64,000 bases of DNA from Actinomycetes bacterium (lineage in GTDB: Bacteria > Actinomycetota > Acidimicrobiia > Acidimicrobiales > RAAP-2), in NCBI GenBank assembly GCA_021806045.1, contig JAJZDI010000008.1:72483-136482 (forward strand), in the 5' to 3' direction. The notes below the pieces were generated by a model. It was not told the origin of the DNA. It worked only from the letters and a program-made list of their open reading frames with translations, and did no database searches. Below are positions 33,889 to 43,398 of this stretch, piece by piece; within the stretch, counting starts at the first letter, position 1, and every line of letters starts with the position of its first letter. The position numbers were made by a program, and so were the translations under genes.

Positions 33889-34499
33889 GCGGATCGGCGC
33901 TCCGGCTGGTGCTGGCCAGCGCCAACCCGGACAAGTCCCGGGAGATCGCCGACATCCTGGGTGCGGAGGGGATCGAGGTCGAGGCCCGCCCGGCCGGCGT
34001 GCCCGACGTGGATGAGACGGGCGACACGTTGGAGGACAACGCCCGGCTGAAGGCGGAGGCATTGGTGCAGGCGACGGGCTCCGCCGCGGTGGCCGACGAC
34101 ACCGGCCTGGAGGTCGAGGCACTTGGCGGCGCCCCCGGGGTGTACTCCGCCCGCTTCGCCGGCGAGGGTGCGACCTACGCCGAGAACGTGGCCAAGCTCC
34201 TGGCCGAGCTGGACGCGGCCGGCGCCTCCGGGCCGGGGGAGCGCCGGGCGCGGTTCCGGACGGTGGCGCTGGCCGCCTTCCCCGACGGGAGGGAGGTCGT
34301 CGCCGAGGGGACGGTGGAGGGCACCATCGCCCTCGCCCCGGAGGGAGACGGCGGCTTCGGCTACGACCCGGTGTTCATCCCCGACGGCAGCGACCGGAGC
34401 TTCGCGGCCATGACGCGTGCCGAGAAGGACGCCTGCTCACACCGGGGCCGGGCCTTCCGGGCGCTCGCCAGCGCGCTGGCCGGGACGCTCGGCTCCTGA
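33885..34499 (+). CDS. rdgB: RdgB/HAM1 non-canonical purine NTP pyrophosphatase
   Basis: The protein is 204 residues from a GTG overlapping the rph stop. It starts [20 protein letters not shown], with the family's SxNxxK-like phosphate site, then [17 protein letters not shown] and [35 protein letters not shown] and the final [10 protein letters not shown] complete the HAM1 fold. It hydrolyses ITP, dITP and XTP to monophosphates, keeping damaged purines out of nucleic acids. Confidence 0.95.
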   Translation: MSGSALRLVLASANPDKSREIADILGAEGIEVEARPAGVPDVDETGDTLEDNARLKAEALVQATGSAAVADDTGLEVEALGGAPGVYSARFAGEGATYAENVAKLLAELDAAGASGPGERRARFRTVALAAFPDGREVVAEGTVEGTIALAPEGDGGFGYDPVFIPDGSDRSFAAMTRAEKDACSHRGRAFRALASALAGTLGS

Positions 34500-34568
34500 T
34501 CCGCCCGATCCGCCGACCCGGTCGACGTGTCGATCCGCCGGAGGTCGATCGGCCGGCGGGAAGGGACC

Positions 34569-35261
34569 TCAGGCGTAGGGCGGGCTGACGGCGACGTCGG
34601 AGACGGCCGTGCTCATGGTGGCGGCTGACGCACTGGCGCCTCCGGCGGGCAGGTGGGTGATGTCCGCACCCTCCGAACCCTCGGCTCCGGCCGCCTCCAG
34701 GATGATCAGTCCGGCCTCCGCCAGGTCACGCAGCGTGCGCATGCCGGTCACCTGGTCGGACCCGATCGAGTCGAGGACGGTGCGGACCGAATGGCCACCG
34801 TTGCCGATGGTGGTGAGCACCTTCCACTGGTCGCCCCGGATCTGCACGTCGTCGCCCGGGGGGTTGGGGGAGAGGCGCACGATGGCGTCGAGCGGCACCA
34901 CGGTGCGCAGCTCGTGCCACTCCTCGACCTGGGGGCGGACCTCGTCGAGGACGGCCGCCACCGGGACCTTGGGCTGCCCGCTCGACGAGACGAGGCCGGC
35001 GGTGAAGTAGAACCACCCCTCGGTCACGCACGCCAACTCGAAGACGGCCTGCCCGATGGTGGTCGCCGCACCGACATGGGCGTTCGAGAGCTCGCCGCCG
35101 TCGAGCCACACCCGGCCGTCGACACCGGAGCCCACCACCTGGAGCTCGCCCGTCTGACCGGTGTCGGCCAGCATCGACAGGATGTCCGACAGCGTGAAGA
35201 TTCCCAGTGACCCCACCAGAGATGCTGCGGGTGCCTCCCCGGACGTCTGCATCTGACTCAT
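34569..35261 (-). CDS. DUF4388 (PATAN-like) domain protein
   Basis: About 230 residues from the ATG at 35261, which has an AAGGGGAAGGA stretch upstream; an ATG at 35291 lies before that site and is less likely. LVGSLGIFTLSDILSMLADT and GQTGELQVV, then GRVWLDGGELSNAHVG, is the DUF4388 pattern found in actinobacterial and deltaproteobacterial signalling proteins. The C-terminal half looks like a winged-helix module (TIGNGGHSVRTVLDSIG, MRTLRDLAEAGLIIL) with a flexible tail. A role as a regulatory partner is likely but unproven. Confidence 0.75.
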   Translation of the reverse strand: MSQMQTSGEAPAASLVGSLGIFTLSDILSMLADTGQTGELQVVGSGVDGRVWLDGGELSNAHVGAATTIGQAVFELACVTEGWFYFTAGLVSSSGQPKVPVAAVLDEVRPQVEEWHELRTVVPLDAIVRLSPNPPGDDVQIRGDQWKVLTTIGNGGHSVRTVLDSIGSDQVTGMRTLRDLAEAGLIILEAAGAEGSEGADITHLPAGGASASAATMSTAVSDVAVSPPYA

Positions 35262-35618
35262 CGTGGTTCCTTCCCCTTGGACGACGGCCATTCGAGGTTA
35301 TGCGCCCTACGGAGGCCGGCGCCAGGGGCAATTCCGGCTGCGCGCTCCTGGATCCGGCGCCGACCGTCCCCGGATCCAGTCACTGCGAGCGGCAAAGGTT
35401 GACCGCGCATAGTGAAAATAGTCACACCGATTGCGGTCGTTGTCCACCCCGACTCCGTCGGGCGCCGGTGGCGGGGTCTCGGCACGCACTTGTCGGGCCC
35501 GACGACGCTCCCGCCGGAGACCTGCGCTCCCGTCCCGGCGAGGCCGGTTGGCGATCCCGCCGCAGATCCCCATCGCGGCCCCGGGAGGGTCCGGACAGCC
35601 CGGCTAGCGTGGCGGGCC
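35262..35618. other. divergent intergenic region
   Basis: About 357 bases between the DUF4388 gene and the crotonase. I see no gene in it. It holds the ribosome-binding site of the left gene (near 35262-35280), a somewhat less GC-rich patch near 35400-35440, and TAGCGT at 35605-35610, a -10-like box 8 bases before the GTG of the right gene. Confidence 0.5.
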
Positions 35619-36467
35619 GTGACCACCGAGCACCCCCCCGCAGACGGCTCCATCCCCAACGGGGCCATCACCAGCTACGACGACTTCCGCCACCTCCGCT
35701 TCGACCGCCACCCCGGTGGGGTGCTGGTCATCACCATCGACCGGCCCGAGGTCCTCAACGCCGCCAACGAGCGACTGCACCGCGAGCTGTCCGAGGTGTG
35801 GGCGGTGGTCGACGCCGACGACGAGATCGCCGTCTCGGTGGTGACGGGCGCCGGACGGGCCTTCTCGGCCGGGGGCGACCTGGCCATGGTGGAGCGGATG
35901 ACCACCGACCATGCCGCCGTCCTCGAGCAGTGGCGCGACGCCGGCGCGCTGGTCGAGCGCATGCTCTCGTCGGTCAAGCCGATCGTCGCCGCCATCAACG
36001 GGGTGGCGGTGGGGGCAGGGCTCGCAGTGGCGCTTCTGGCCGACGTCAGCATCGTCGCCCAGTCGGCCCGCCTGTCGGACGGTCATGCACGCCTGGGCGT
36101 GGCCGCGGGCGACCACGCGGTGATCCTCTGGCCGTTGCTGTGCGGGATGGCCAAGGCGAAGTACTACCTCCTCACCGCCGACTTCGTCGACGGTCCCGAG
36201 GCCGAGCGGATCGGGCTGGTCACGAAGTGCGTAGCGGACGACCGGGTCCTCGACGAGGCGATGGAGGTGGCGGCACGCCTCGCAGCCGGTAGCCGGACGG
36301 CGACCCAGTGGACGAAGCGCGCCCTCAACCGGTGGCTGTCCCAGGCCGCCCCAGCGTTCGGGGAGTCGCTGGCCCTGGAGATGCTCGGGTTCCTCGGTCC
36401 CGATGCCGCCGAGGGTGTGGCCGCCGTGCGCGAGCGCCGGCCGCCGCAGTTCCCGTCAGCCGGCTGA
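35619..36467 (+). CDS. enoyl-CoA hydratase/isomerase (crotonase family)
   Basis: The product is 282 residues from the GTG at 35619, preceded by TAGCGT at 8 bases and no ribosome-binding site. Crotonase signatures: VLVITIDRPEVLNAANERLH, the oxyanion hole in GRAFSAGGDLAMVERM, and PIVAAINGVAVGAGLAVALL. The segment HARLGVAAGDHAVILWPLLC replaces the usual GGTQRLPR region, so this is not a classical hydratase by sequence. Substrate unknown. Confidence 0.9.
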   Translation: MTTEHPPADGSIPNGAITSYDDFRHLRFDRHPGGVLVITIDRPEVLNAANERLHRELSEVWAVVDADDEIAVSVVTGAGRAFSAGGDLAMVERMTTDHAAVLEQWRDAGALVERMLSSVKPIVAAINGVAVGAGLAVALLADVSIVAQSARLSDGHARLGVAAGDHAVILWPLLCGMAKAKYYLLTADFVDGPEAERIGLVTKCVADDRVLDEAMEVAARLAAGSRTATQWTKRALNRWLSQAAPAFGESLALEMLGFLGPDAAEGVAAVRERRPPQFPSAG

Positions 36468-36558
36468 CGTCGCCCGGGAGCCTGCCCTCAGCCGGTCGCC
36501 CCCGCCCGGTCGCCTGCGGGCGTCAGGGGCCGTGGATGGCGCCCGGCGGGAAGCGGTC

Positions 36559-37710
36559 CTACGAGACGGTGACGGGGGTTCCGATGGGCGTCATCGGCCA
36601 CACCACGGCGGCGTTGGCGGGGGGCATCTCCACGCAGCCGTTGCTCTGGGGGTAGCCGTACCCGGGCCGGACGAAGCCGTGGAGGGCGTCACCCCCGTTG
36701 AAGTAGCTCACCCACGGGATGCCCGTGTCGTGGTACTTGGTGCCATCCGGATTGGTGCCCGACATGGTGGTGACCTTGTAGCGCAGGTAGACCGGGAAGG
36801 TCCCCGACTGGGTGACCGCCCCCGGGACGCCGGTATTGGCCGGGGTGGAGTACACCTGGACACCGTTCTTGAAGACGGTGGCCGACTCGGGAAGGGTCTT
36901 CGTCACGTACACATAGTCATAGGGGGCGGGGTCCGCGGCGTTGGTCGCCGCCGCCTGGAGGAGAGCTGTCCACACCTGTGGGCCGGCGATGCCGTCGGTA
37001 GCGAGGCCATGCTGGTCCTCGAAGGCCATCACCGCGCTCTTGGTCAGGACGTTGGACGTCCCCTGCGTCCACAGTGGTGCCAGCCACGGCTGTGGCGTCC
37101 ACCGCCAGGCGAAGGTGCCCTGTGCCGGATCAGCCAGCTGCGACGCCGGCACCGTGGTCGACGGGGTGAAGGAGACCGGCAGGTAGTTCAACTGGGCCAG
37201 GAGCTGCTGCAGCCTCACGACCGATCCGGCTGCCACCGTGAACGTGGTCGTCGACGGCGCTGCCATGGTCTGGCCCCTGCTGCCTTGGATCCCGTTCGGA
37301 CCACCGGGAACGGTGAGCGTCTCGGTGGTGGACGGGATGAGGGGTGCGGTCGCCTCGAAGGTCAGGACGTTCGGCGCGGTGGGAACCCACGACCCGGCAA
37401 CCGCCGGCGACAGGGTGGGCATGGGGCCGGTGGGGGCGATCGGGGTCGAGAACGTGACGCTGACCGAGGTCCCCGGATCGACGCCGGTGGCGGAGGCGGC
37501 CGGCGTGGTGGCGGTCACCGTGAGGGGCGGGATCGGGGCGGTCGTCGTGGTGGTGACGGCGCCGCTCGGTGCCGCCTGGTCCGGGCCACGGACGACGAAG
37601 ACGGCGGTGCCCACCGCTGCGACGGCCACGGCGGCGGCGATGATGGACGCCAGCCAGCCGCGGCGGTGACCACCGGATTGGGGTGCTCCAGACCTCGGGG
37701 AACGCGCCAA
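36559..37710 (-). CDS. L,D-transpeptidase (YkuD) with Ig-like and peptidoglycan-binding regions
   Basis: The protein is 383 residues from a TTG at 37710, supported by GGAGGAGG 6 bases upstream. A membrane anchor (about 19-41) is followed by a Thr-rich stalk and a bacterial Ig-like domain (about 62-160). A peptidoglycan-binding-like region comes next (SAVMAFEDQHGLATDGIAGP). The C-terminal YkuD domain has LHGFVRPGYGYPQ and SNGCVEM, with catalytic Cys about 359. The motif is SNGC where most enzymes have SHGC. It would cross-link peptidoglycan outside the membrane. Confidence 0.88.
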   Translation of the reverse strand: MARSPRSGAPQSGGHRRGWLASIIAAAVAVAAVGTAVFVVRGPDQAAPSGAVTTTTTAPIPPLTVTATTPAASATGVDPGTSVSVTFSTPIAPTGPMPTLSPAVAGSWVPTAPNVLTFEATAPLIPSTTETLTVPGGPNGIQGSRGQTMAAPSTTTFTVAAGSVVRLQQLLAQLNYLPVSFTPSTTVPASQLADPAQGTFAWRWTPQPWLAPLWTQGTSNVLTKSAVMAFEDQHGLATDGIAGPQVWTALLQAAATNAADPAPYDYVYVTKTLPESATVFKNGVQVYSTPANTGVPGAVTQSGTFPVYLRYKVTTMSGTNPDGTKYHDTGIPWVSYFNGGDALHGFVRPGYGYPQSNGCVEMPPANAAVVWPMTPIGTPVTVS

Positions 37711-37783
37711 GTGAAGCCTCCTCCCTCGGTGCTGATCGTATCAGGGGGGCTCCAGCGCCCGTCCGCGCCCGCTGCGGTCGTGT

Positions 37784-40132
37784 TCAGCCGGAGGGGAGGT
37801 CCCCGATCCGGTCCCGTACGGCCGTGGTGACGGCGGCGATCCGGTTGCGGTCGAGGATCTTCGTGCCATCCCCGTCCCGCACGTAGAACGCGTCGACCAC
37901 AGCCGGCCCGAACGTCGAGACCCGTGCCGTGATGACGTCCAGGCCGGCGTCGACCAGCGCCTGGGTGATGCGGTGCAGCTGACCGACGGCGTCGGCCGCC
38001 CGGACCTCGATCACGGTGGCGGCGTCGGACGCGTGGTTGTCGACGAGGATCTGGGTCTCGACCAGCGCCCGCTCGGCCGCACGCCGGGCGGCCCGGGGCC
38101 GGTAGAGGCGGGCACGCTCGTCGATGCGGGAGGCGAGGTCGAGGGTACCGGCGAGCACGGAGGTCAGGTCCTCGGCCAGCCTGCGGTCGACGGGAAGGCG
38201 GTCGTGCTGCGGCTCGACCGTGAAGCTCTCGAGGGCGATGCCGTCCTCGCCGGCGACGTCAGCCGCCCGGACGTCCAACCCGTGGAGCGATAGCACGCCG
38301 GCAACAGCGGCCAGCAGCCCGGGACGGTCGGGGGCGGCCACCGCCACCTCGGACCCCGCCACCGCCACCCGGACCGCACCCGTCCTGCGTGCGTCGTCCA
38401 TGAGCGCCCGGTGCTCGGCGGTGACCCACGACGCGGCCCGCTCGGCCGGCTGTCCGGCCAGGTGGCGGCCGATGAGGTCGACGAGCTCGCCCACCAGGCC
38501 CGCCTTCCACGAGCCCCATGCCGAGGGGCCGGTGGCCAGGCTGTCGGCCTCGGTCTCCGCTGCCAGCAGCTCGAGGATCGTCCGGTCGCCGATCTCCTCG
38601 GCGGCGCGCTCGGCGGTGGCCGGGTCGTTGAGGTCGCGGCGGGTGGCCACCTCCGGCAGCAGGAGGTGGAGCCGCACCATGGCCACCAGAGCGGCGGCGT
38701 CGTTCCCGTCGAAGCCCATCCGTGCCGCGATCCGCTGCACCATCACCGTCCCCACCTCGGTGTGGTCGCCGGGTGATCCCTTGCCGATGTCGTGGAGCAG
38801 GGTGCCGACCACGAGCAGGTCCGGCCGGCTGACCCGGTGGGCGAGCGTCGCCGCGTTGGCCGCCGCCTCGAGGAGGTGCCGGTCGACGGTGAAGCGGTGG
38901 TAGGCGTTGCGCTGGGGCCGGTTCCGCACCGTGGCCCATTCGGGCACGAACCGCGTGAGCAGCTGGCGGCGCTCCAGCGCCTCCAGGGCGGCGATGGCCG
39001 GCGGCCCCGCCAGCAGGACCCGGACGAAGGCCCGGCGCACCTCGTCCGGCCACGGCTCCGGCACCTCGGGCGCCTTGCGGCCGAGCAGGTTCACCGACCC
39101 CCGGGAGATGGGCAGGTCCCGCTCGGCGGCAACGTAGGCCACCCGGAGCGCCAGGGAGGGGTCACCCTCCGGGTCGGCGCCGTCGACGAGGGCCACCTCG
39201 CCGTCGACGACGGCGATCCCGGGCTCGCCCACGTCGACCGTCTCGGGGCCGGCGGTGCGGGCCCGGCGACCCCACCGGCGCCTTCGTGCCGAGCGTCGTG
39301 CCCAGCGGTTCCACCCGTCGTCCGACTCCCACGCCACCGTCCGTCCGGCCGTCGCCACCCGGGCGACGAGCGCGTCCGCGTCGTCGAGGGCGAGTGCCTC
39401 GGCCACGGCGTCCTGTTCCTGGAGGAGGAGGCGGTTCTCCTCCCGTCCGGCCCGGCGATGGAGCTCGACCCGGACGGAGGTGAGGACGGCGCGGGCGTCG
39501 TCCACGGCGGCGGCGTCGACGTAGTCGCCCAGGCGGGGAAGGGCCCGGAGCAACGCGGTGAGGGCCGTCACGTCGCGGAGGCCACCGTGGGCCTCTTTGA
39601 GGTCGGGCTCGAGGAGGAAGGCGAGATCGCCCTGATCGGCGTGGCGCTGGCGGACCTGCTCGTCGAGAACCGCCAGCCAGGCCGGGCGCTGGCGCACCCA
39701 GCGCTCGGCTGCGTCGGCGATGACGGGCTCGGCGACACGGGCGTCGCCGCAGATGACACGGGCGTCGAGCAGGCCGAGGGCCACCCGCAGGTCGTCCGTC
39801 GCCGCCTGGGTCATCTCCGCCGGCCGGCGCACGCTGTGGTCGAGGTGGATGCCCTCGTCCCACACCGGATACCAGATGCCGTCGGCCACCGAGGCGATGT
39901 CGCCCCGGCCCCGGTGGAGGAGGACGACGTCGAGATCGCTCTCCGGGCACAGCTCGCGGCGTCCGTAGCCGCCGACGGCGATGAGGACGGCCCCCCGGTG
40001 GTCGACCCCGATGGCGTCGTCGAACAGCGAGGTGAGCCACTCGTCAGCCGCATCGGCGTACGCGCGGCAGAAGGCGTCACCCCGGAGGTCGGTTCGGTCG
40101 AGGAGCGCCTGGCGCCGGGCGCGGAGCGACAT
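37784..40132 (-). CDS. glnD: PII uridylyl/adenylyltransferase GlnD
   Basis: The protein is 782 residues. The nucleotidyltransferase motif GGYGRRELCPESDLDVVLL (about 54-72) carries the two catalytic Asp. EPDLKEAHGGLRDVTAL is the GlnD-specific second block. A central HD domain has LVVGTLLHDIGKGSPGDHTE, and two C-terminal ACT domains are seen (AAPDRPGLLAAVAGVLSLHG and DAVGQLHRITQALVDAGLDV). GlnD modifies and demodifies PII in response to glutamine. No glnB or amtB is in this window. Confidence 0.95.
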   Translation of the reverse strand: MSLRARRQALLDRTDLRGDAFCRAYADAADEWLTSLFDDAIGVDHRGAVLIAVGGYGRRELCPESDLDVVLLHRGRGDIASVADGIWYPVWDEGIHLDHSVRRPAEMTQAATDDLRVALGLLDARVICGDARVAEPVIADAAERWVRQRPAWLAVLDEQVRQRHADQGDLAFLLEPDLKEAHGGLRDVTALTALLRALPRLGDYVDAAAVDDARAVLTSVRVELHRRAGREENRLLLQEQDAVAEALALDDADALVARVATAGRTVAWESDDGWNRWARRSARRRRWGRRARTAGPETVDVGEPGIAVVDGEVALVDGADPEGDPSLALRVAYVAAERDLPISRGSVNLLGRKAPEVPEPWPDEVRRAFVRVLLAGPPAIAALEALERRQLLTRFVPEWATVRNRPQRNAYHRFTVDRHLLEAAANAATLAHRVSRPDLLVVGTLLHDIGKGSPGDHTEVGTVMVQRIAARMGFDGNDAAALVAMVRLHLLLPEVATRRDLNDPATAERAAEEIGDRTILELLAAETEADSLATGPSAWGSWKAGLVGELVDLIGRHLAGQPAERAASWVTAEHRALMDDARRTGAVRVAVAGSEVAVAAPDRPGLLAAVAGVLSLHGLDVRAADVAGEDGIALESFTVEPQHDRLPVDRRLAEDLTSVLAGTLDLASRIDERARLYRPRAARRAAERALVETQILVDNHASDAATVIEVRAADAVGQLHRITQALVDAGLDVITARVSTFGPAVVDAFYVRDGDGTKILDRNRIAAVTTAVRDRIGDLPSG

Positions 40133-40188
40133 CGCCGGACGGTACCACCCGCCGCCTGCCGGCGGGACCGGCCCGGTAACCTGGGAGG

Positions 40189-40389
40189 GTGAGCGATGAC
40201 AAGTCAGGTGGGTCCGGGCTGCGCCTTCTCGACGGCATCCTCGTCGTCGGGGCAGGTGTGGTGGCCGTGCTCATCGCCTTCGCGCTCCTGCACTTCATCG
40301 TCGGCCTCATCTGGTCGGTGGTGAAGATCGTCGCGGTAGTGGCGGTCATCGCCGCGGTGGCGTGGGTGCTCGTCCGACGCCGTTCCTGA
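40189..40389 (+). CDS. small two-helix membrane protein
   Basis: The protein is 66 residues from a GTG at 40189: a short polar N-terminus (VSDDKSGGSG), one long or two closely spaced hydrophobic stretches (about 13-60), and a basic end VLVRRRS. TAACCT sits at 40177-40182, 6 bases before the GTG; the GGGAGG between them is too close to act as a ribosome-binding site, so a leaderless message is likely. It is divergent from glnD. No family recognised. Confidence 0.65.
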   Translation: MSDDKSGGSGLRLLDGILVVGAGVVAVLIAFALLHFIVGLIWSVVKIVAVVAVIAAVAWVLVRRRS

Positions 40390-40473
40390 GCTCCGGTTCC
40401 TGAGCCACGGCCTCCGTAGTGGGGGACCGGGCCCTCTCACTGGGCGCCCCGCCCCACCCTGTTCCCGGTCGCC

Positions 40474-41982
40474 TCAGCAGGCGGACTCGATGGCGTCGCG
40501 CCCTGCCTGCTTCGCCCGGTAGAGGGCGTGGTCGGCCCGGCCGATCAGGTCCTCGCCCGACTCGTGCCCGTCCCACTGGGCCACCCCTGCCGAGAAGGTG
40601 AGGCGGGTGGCGGCGAATGAGTCGATGCCGGTCACCGTGCCCGTCCTGGGGCCCGGCTCGTTGCGGGCCCCAGGGCCGTGGGACCGGATCAGCTGCACCA
40701 GGGCGGTGGCCCCGTCGAGGTCGGTGGAGGGCAGGAGTAGACAGAACTCCTCGCCCCCGTACCGGGCGGCCAGGTCCTGGCGCCGGATGTCGCGTGACAG
40801 CTCGTCGGCGAACGCGGCGAGGGCCCGGTCGCCGATCAGGTGGCCGTGCTGGTCGTTGTAGTCCTTGAAGTGGTCGAGGTCGAGCATGGCCACGCTCAGG
40901 GGCTCGCCCGACCGGGCCGCGTGGCCGAGCATCCGCTCCATGGTGAGCTGCATGCCGCGGCGGTTGGCCAGCCCGGTCAGGGGATCGGTGATCGCCTCGA
41001 GGCGGAGGCCGCCGATGACCGAGACCCGGTCGACGGCACCGGCGATCAACTGGGCCGAGATGATGGCCGTCGACATGTCCGACGCCCGAAGCACGGTGCG
41101 GGCACGCCCGGTCGCCGCCAGCACGACGACAATGCCGGACGCCGTCCGCCTGGGGACGAAGGTGGCGTCGTCGATGTCGACGGCCGCGTCGGCGTCGAGG
41201 GCGCGCCGTACGCCTTCGGTCAGGTCGGAAGGTTCGCCCACCGGGGGTCGCCGGCCGTCGTCCGGCGCGACGTGCACCGCCACCGGCTCGGGCTCCGTTC
41301 CTGCCGGACCGGCGAAGATGGTGACGGAGGAGGCCATGAGCGCGGTGGCAAGGAGCGGCATGCAGGTGTCGAGGTCGTCGGGCCACCGGTCGACGCCGTC
41401 GGCCGCGGTGGCCAGCTCGGCTACCGCTTCCGACACCCGCAGCGCGCTGATCAGGTGGCGGACGGTCAGGTGGATGGCAGCGGCGGCACCGGCCCAGGCG
41501 GCGGCATTGATGGCCAGGGTCCACGCCATGGTGTCGGTGGCATGGTCCGACGTGACGTAGGTGACGATGCCCAAGGCCACGAGTGACAGCACCCACGTCA
41601 CCGAGATCATGGTCACGTCTCCCATGACCGCGGCGATGACCATCGGGAGGAGGAAGAGGATGTGGTAGGTGCCATACGCGCCGCCGGCGGTCAGGTTCAC
41701 CACGAAGACGATGGCCACCGACACGGCCAGCAGGAACTGGGAGTACCAGGGGTTGACGCGCCCCCACCGGTCGCTGCGGGTCCGCCACCGATCGACGACG
41801 GTGCCGGCCACCAGCACGGCCACCAACGCGTAGGCGGTGACCTGTTCGGCGACGTGGCCCGAGGGCCGGCGGTAGAGCTCGACCGCGGCCGCGTAGATCG
41901 GAATGGTGGCGAACACGACGAGCGAGATGCTGGTCGTGATGGCCATGACCCTCTCGGGCGCCTCACGATCCTTGAAGTGCAC
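40474..41982 (-). CDS. membrane-bound diguanylate cyclase (GGDEF)
   Basis: About 502 residues from a GTG at 41982, with TACGCT 8 bases upstream; ATG 41946 is an alternative. About six membrane helices occupy residues 15-190. A soluble linker follows, then a GGDEF domain with LEAITDPLTGLANRRGMQL and RYGGEEFCLLLP (about 409-413 for GGEEF). RRQD five residues before the motif is a product-inhibition I-site. All catalytic features look intact, so c-di-GMP synthesis with feedback inhibition is expected. Confidence 0.92.
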   Translation of the reverse strand: MHFKDREAPERVMAITTSISLVVFATIPIYAAAVELYRRPSGHVAEQVTAYALVAVLVAGTVVDRWRTRSDRWGRVNPWYSQFLLAVSVAIVFVVNLTAGGAYGTYHILFLLPMVIAAVMGDVTMISVTWVLSLVALGIVTYVTSDHATDTMAWTLAINAAAWAGAAAAIHLTVRHLISALRVSEAVAELATAADGVDRWPDDLDTCMPLLATALMASSVTIFAGPAGTEPEPVAVHVAPDDGRRPPVGEPSDLTEGVRRALDADAAVDIDDATFVPRRTASGIVVVLAATGRARTVLRASDMSTAIISAQLIAGAVDRVSVIGGLRLEAITDPLTGLANRRGMQLTMERMLGHAARSGEPLSVAMLDLDHFKDYNDQHGHLIGDRALAAFADELSRDIRRQDLAARYGGEEFCLLLPSTDLDGATALVQLIRSHGPGARNEPGPRTGTVTGIDSFAATRLTFSAGVAQWDGHESGEDLIGRADHALYRAKQAGRDAIESAC

Positions 41983-42031
41983 TGGCCTAGAGCGTACTGG
42001 CGGTAACGGGTGGGCACCGCCCCATCGTGGG

Positions 42032-43063
42032 TCAGGTGCCGCCGACGACCTCTTCGAAGAGCTCCAGGTGCTCGGCCACCATCCGGTGGGTGGAGAAGTA
42101 GGTCTCGACCGACAGGCGGCAGGCGGCACGGTCGATGCGGTCGATGTCGGCGAGGGCGGCCGCCATGGCCGCCTCGTCCTCGCACAGCACGCCGGTCCGC
42201 CCATCGTCGACCACCTCGGGGGCGGCACCCTCCGGGAAGGCCAGCACCGGGGTGCCGCACGCCATGGCCTCGATCATGACCATGCCGAAGGGCTCGTTCC
42301 ACCGGATGGGGAAGAGGAGGGCGGTGGCCCCCGCCAGCAGCTCCAGCTTCCGCTCGTGGGACACCTCGCCGAGGTAGACGGCGTCCGGGCCGAGGAGCGG
42401 CTCGACCTCCTGGGTGAAGAACCGGTGTTCCCACGGCTCGCGCATCTTGGCCGCCATGAGGACGCGGTAGCCGGCCGCCCTGGCCGCGGCGATGGCCCGG
42501 TGGGCGCCCTTGTCGGGGGACATGCGGCCGAGGAAGAGCACGTAGGGACCCTCCGCGTCACCGGCGCCGTCACCGACGGGGAACGCGGACGCGTCGACGC
42601 CGTGGTGGATGACCCGTGCGATGGCGACCTCGGGGGCGGCACGCCGCTGGGCGTGGGAGATGGCGATGATCGGGACCCGCGGCCCCAGGTGGGTGTAGAG
42701 GTCGGTGAGCTCCTCGTTGAACGGCCCGTGGATGGTGGTCACCACCGGCAGATCGGGTCGGTGGGCGGAGTGGAACGGTCCCATCATGGTGTGGTCGTGG
42801 ACGATGTCGACGTCGGACATGGCGTCGTAGGCGTGGAGCACGTGGCGGATCTCGGGCACGGCCATCCCGATCCGCTCGCCCTCCGCCTCGGCGAGCACCC
42901 ATGCCATGGGCACCGGGCACGTGGAGTCTCCCGTCGTGTAGAGGAGCACGTCGTGGCCGGCCTCGACGAACCCGCGTGCCAGCTGGTCGACGACGAGCTC
43001 GATCCCGCCATAGAGGGGCGGTGGGATCGGGGTCCACGGCGGTGCCACGATGCCGATGCGCAT
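42032..43063 (-). CDS. GT4-type glycosyltransferase
   Basis: The product is 343 residues from the ATG at 43063, starting MRIGIVAPPWTPIPPPLYGG. It has a GT-B fold: IHGPFNEELTDLYTH, the hinge VLFLGRMSPDKGAHRAIAAA, and the C-terminal E-x7-E region WNEPFGMVMIEAMACGTPVL. Many actinobacterial homologues are annotated as transferring sugars to lipids or trehalose-like acceptors; the donor and acceptor cannot be read. It lies upstream of the GGDEF gene on the same strand with a 49-base gap. Confidence 0.9.
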   Translation of the reverse strand: MRIGIVAPPWTPIPPPLYGGIELVVDQLARGFVEAGHDVLLYTTGDSTCPVPMAWVLAEAEGERIGMAVPEIRHVLHAYDAMSDVDIVHDHTMMGPFHSAHRPDLPVVTTIHGPFNEELTDLYTHLGPRVPIIAISHAQRRAAPEVAIARVIHHGVDASAFPVGDGAGDAEGPYVLFLGRMSPDKGAHRAIAAARAAGYRVLMAAKMREPWEHRFFTQEVEPLLGPDAVYLGEVSHERKLELLAGATALLFPIRWNEPFGMVMIEAMACGTPVLAFPEGAAPEVVDDGRTGVLCEDEAAMAAALADIDRIDRAACRLSVETYFSTHRMVAEHLELFEEVVGGT

Positions 43064-43120
43064 GGGCAGATTCAACCACCTCCGGCAGCTGCCGGGTCGG
43101 GGCTAGGCTCTCCCGGACCA

Positions 43121-43195
43121 GGCGGCGTGGCCGAGTGGTTTAGGCAGGGGCCTGCAAAGCCCCGTACCCGGGTTCGATTCCCGGCGCCGCCTCCA
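43121..43195 (+). tRNA. tRNA-Cys (GCA)
   Basis: The cloverleaf closes: acceptor GGCGGCG (43121-43127) pairs with CGCCGCC (43185-43191). The anticodon stem GGGGC/GCCCC encloses the loop CTGCAAA with GCA at 43154-43156, and the T arm is CCGGGTTCGATTCCCGG. The discriminator is T and CCA is encoded at 43193-43195. Confidence 0.95.
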
Positions 43196-43212
43196 CGGGA
43201 ACGGTCCGGTCG

Positions 43213-43227
43213 GGGCGCGCTGCGCCC
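43213..43227 (+). terminator. possible hairpin terminator after tRNA-Cys
   Basis: GGGCGC (43213-43218) and GCGCCC (43222-43227) pair over 6 bases around a 3-base loop, 18 bases past the tRNA. There is no T-tract. It is weak evidence in such GC-rich DNA. Confidence 0.35.
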
Positions 43228-43398
43228 GGGCCGGCCGGTCCCCGTCTCCCTCCACCTGGGCTCGTCGGAGGTCCGGTTCGCGGTCGTCTGCGCTGCGTTC
43301 GTCAGTCCGGCAACGGTCGGCCAGCCGTGCGCCCGGCCAGTGCTCGTACCGAAACGTTCCGCCCGGTCGAGCCGGGCGTGGGGATGCCGTCTGCCGGG

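Noticed and set aside
34500..34568. Terminator between convergent rdgB and the DUF4388 gene
   Set aside because: Only short GC-rich self-complementary bits are visible and none stands out from background.
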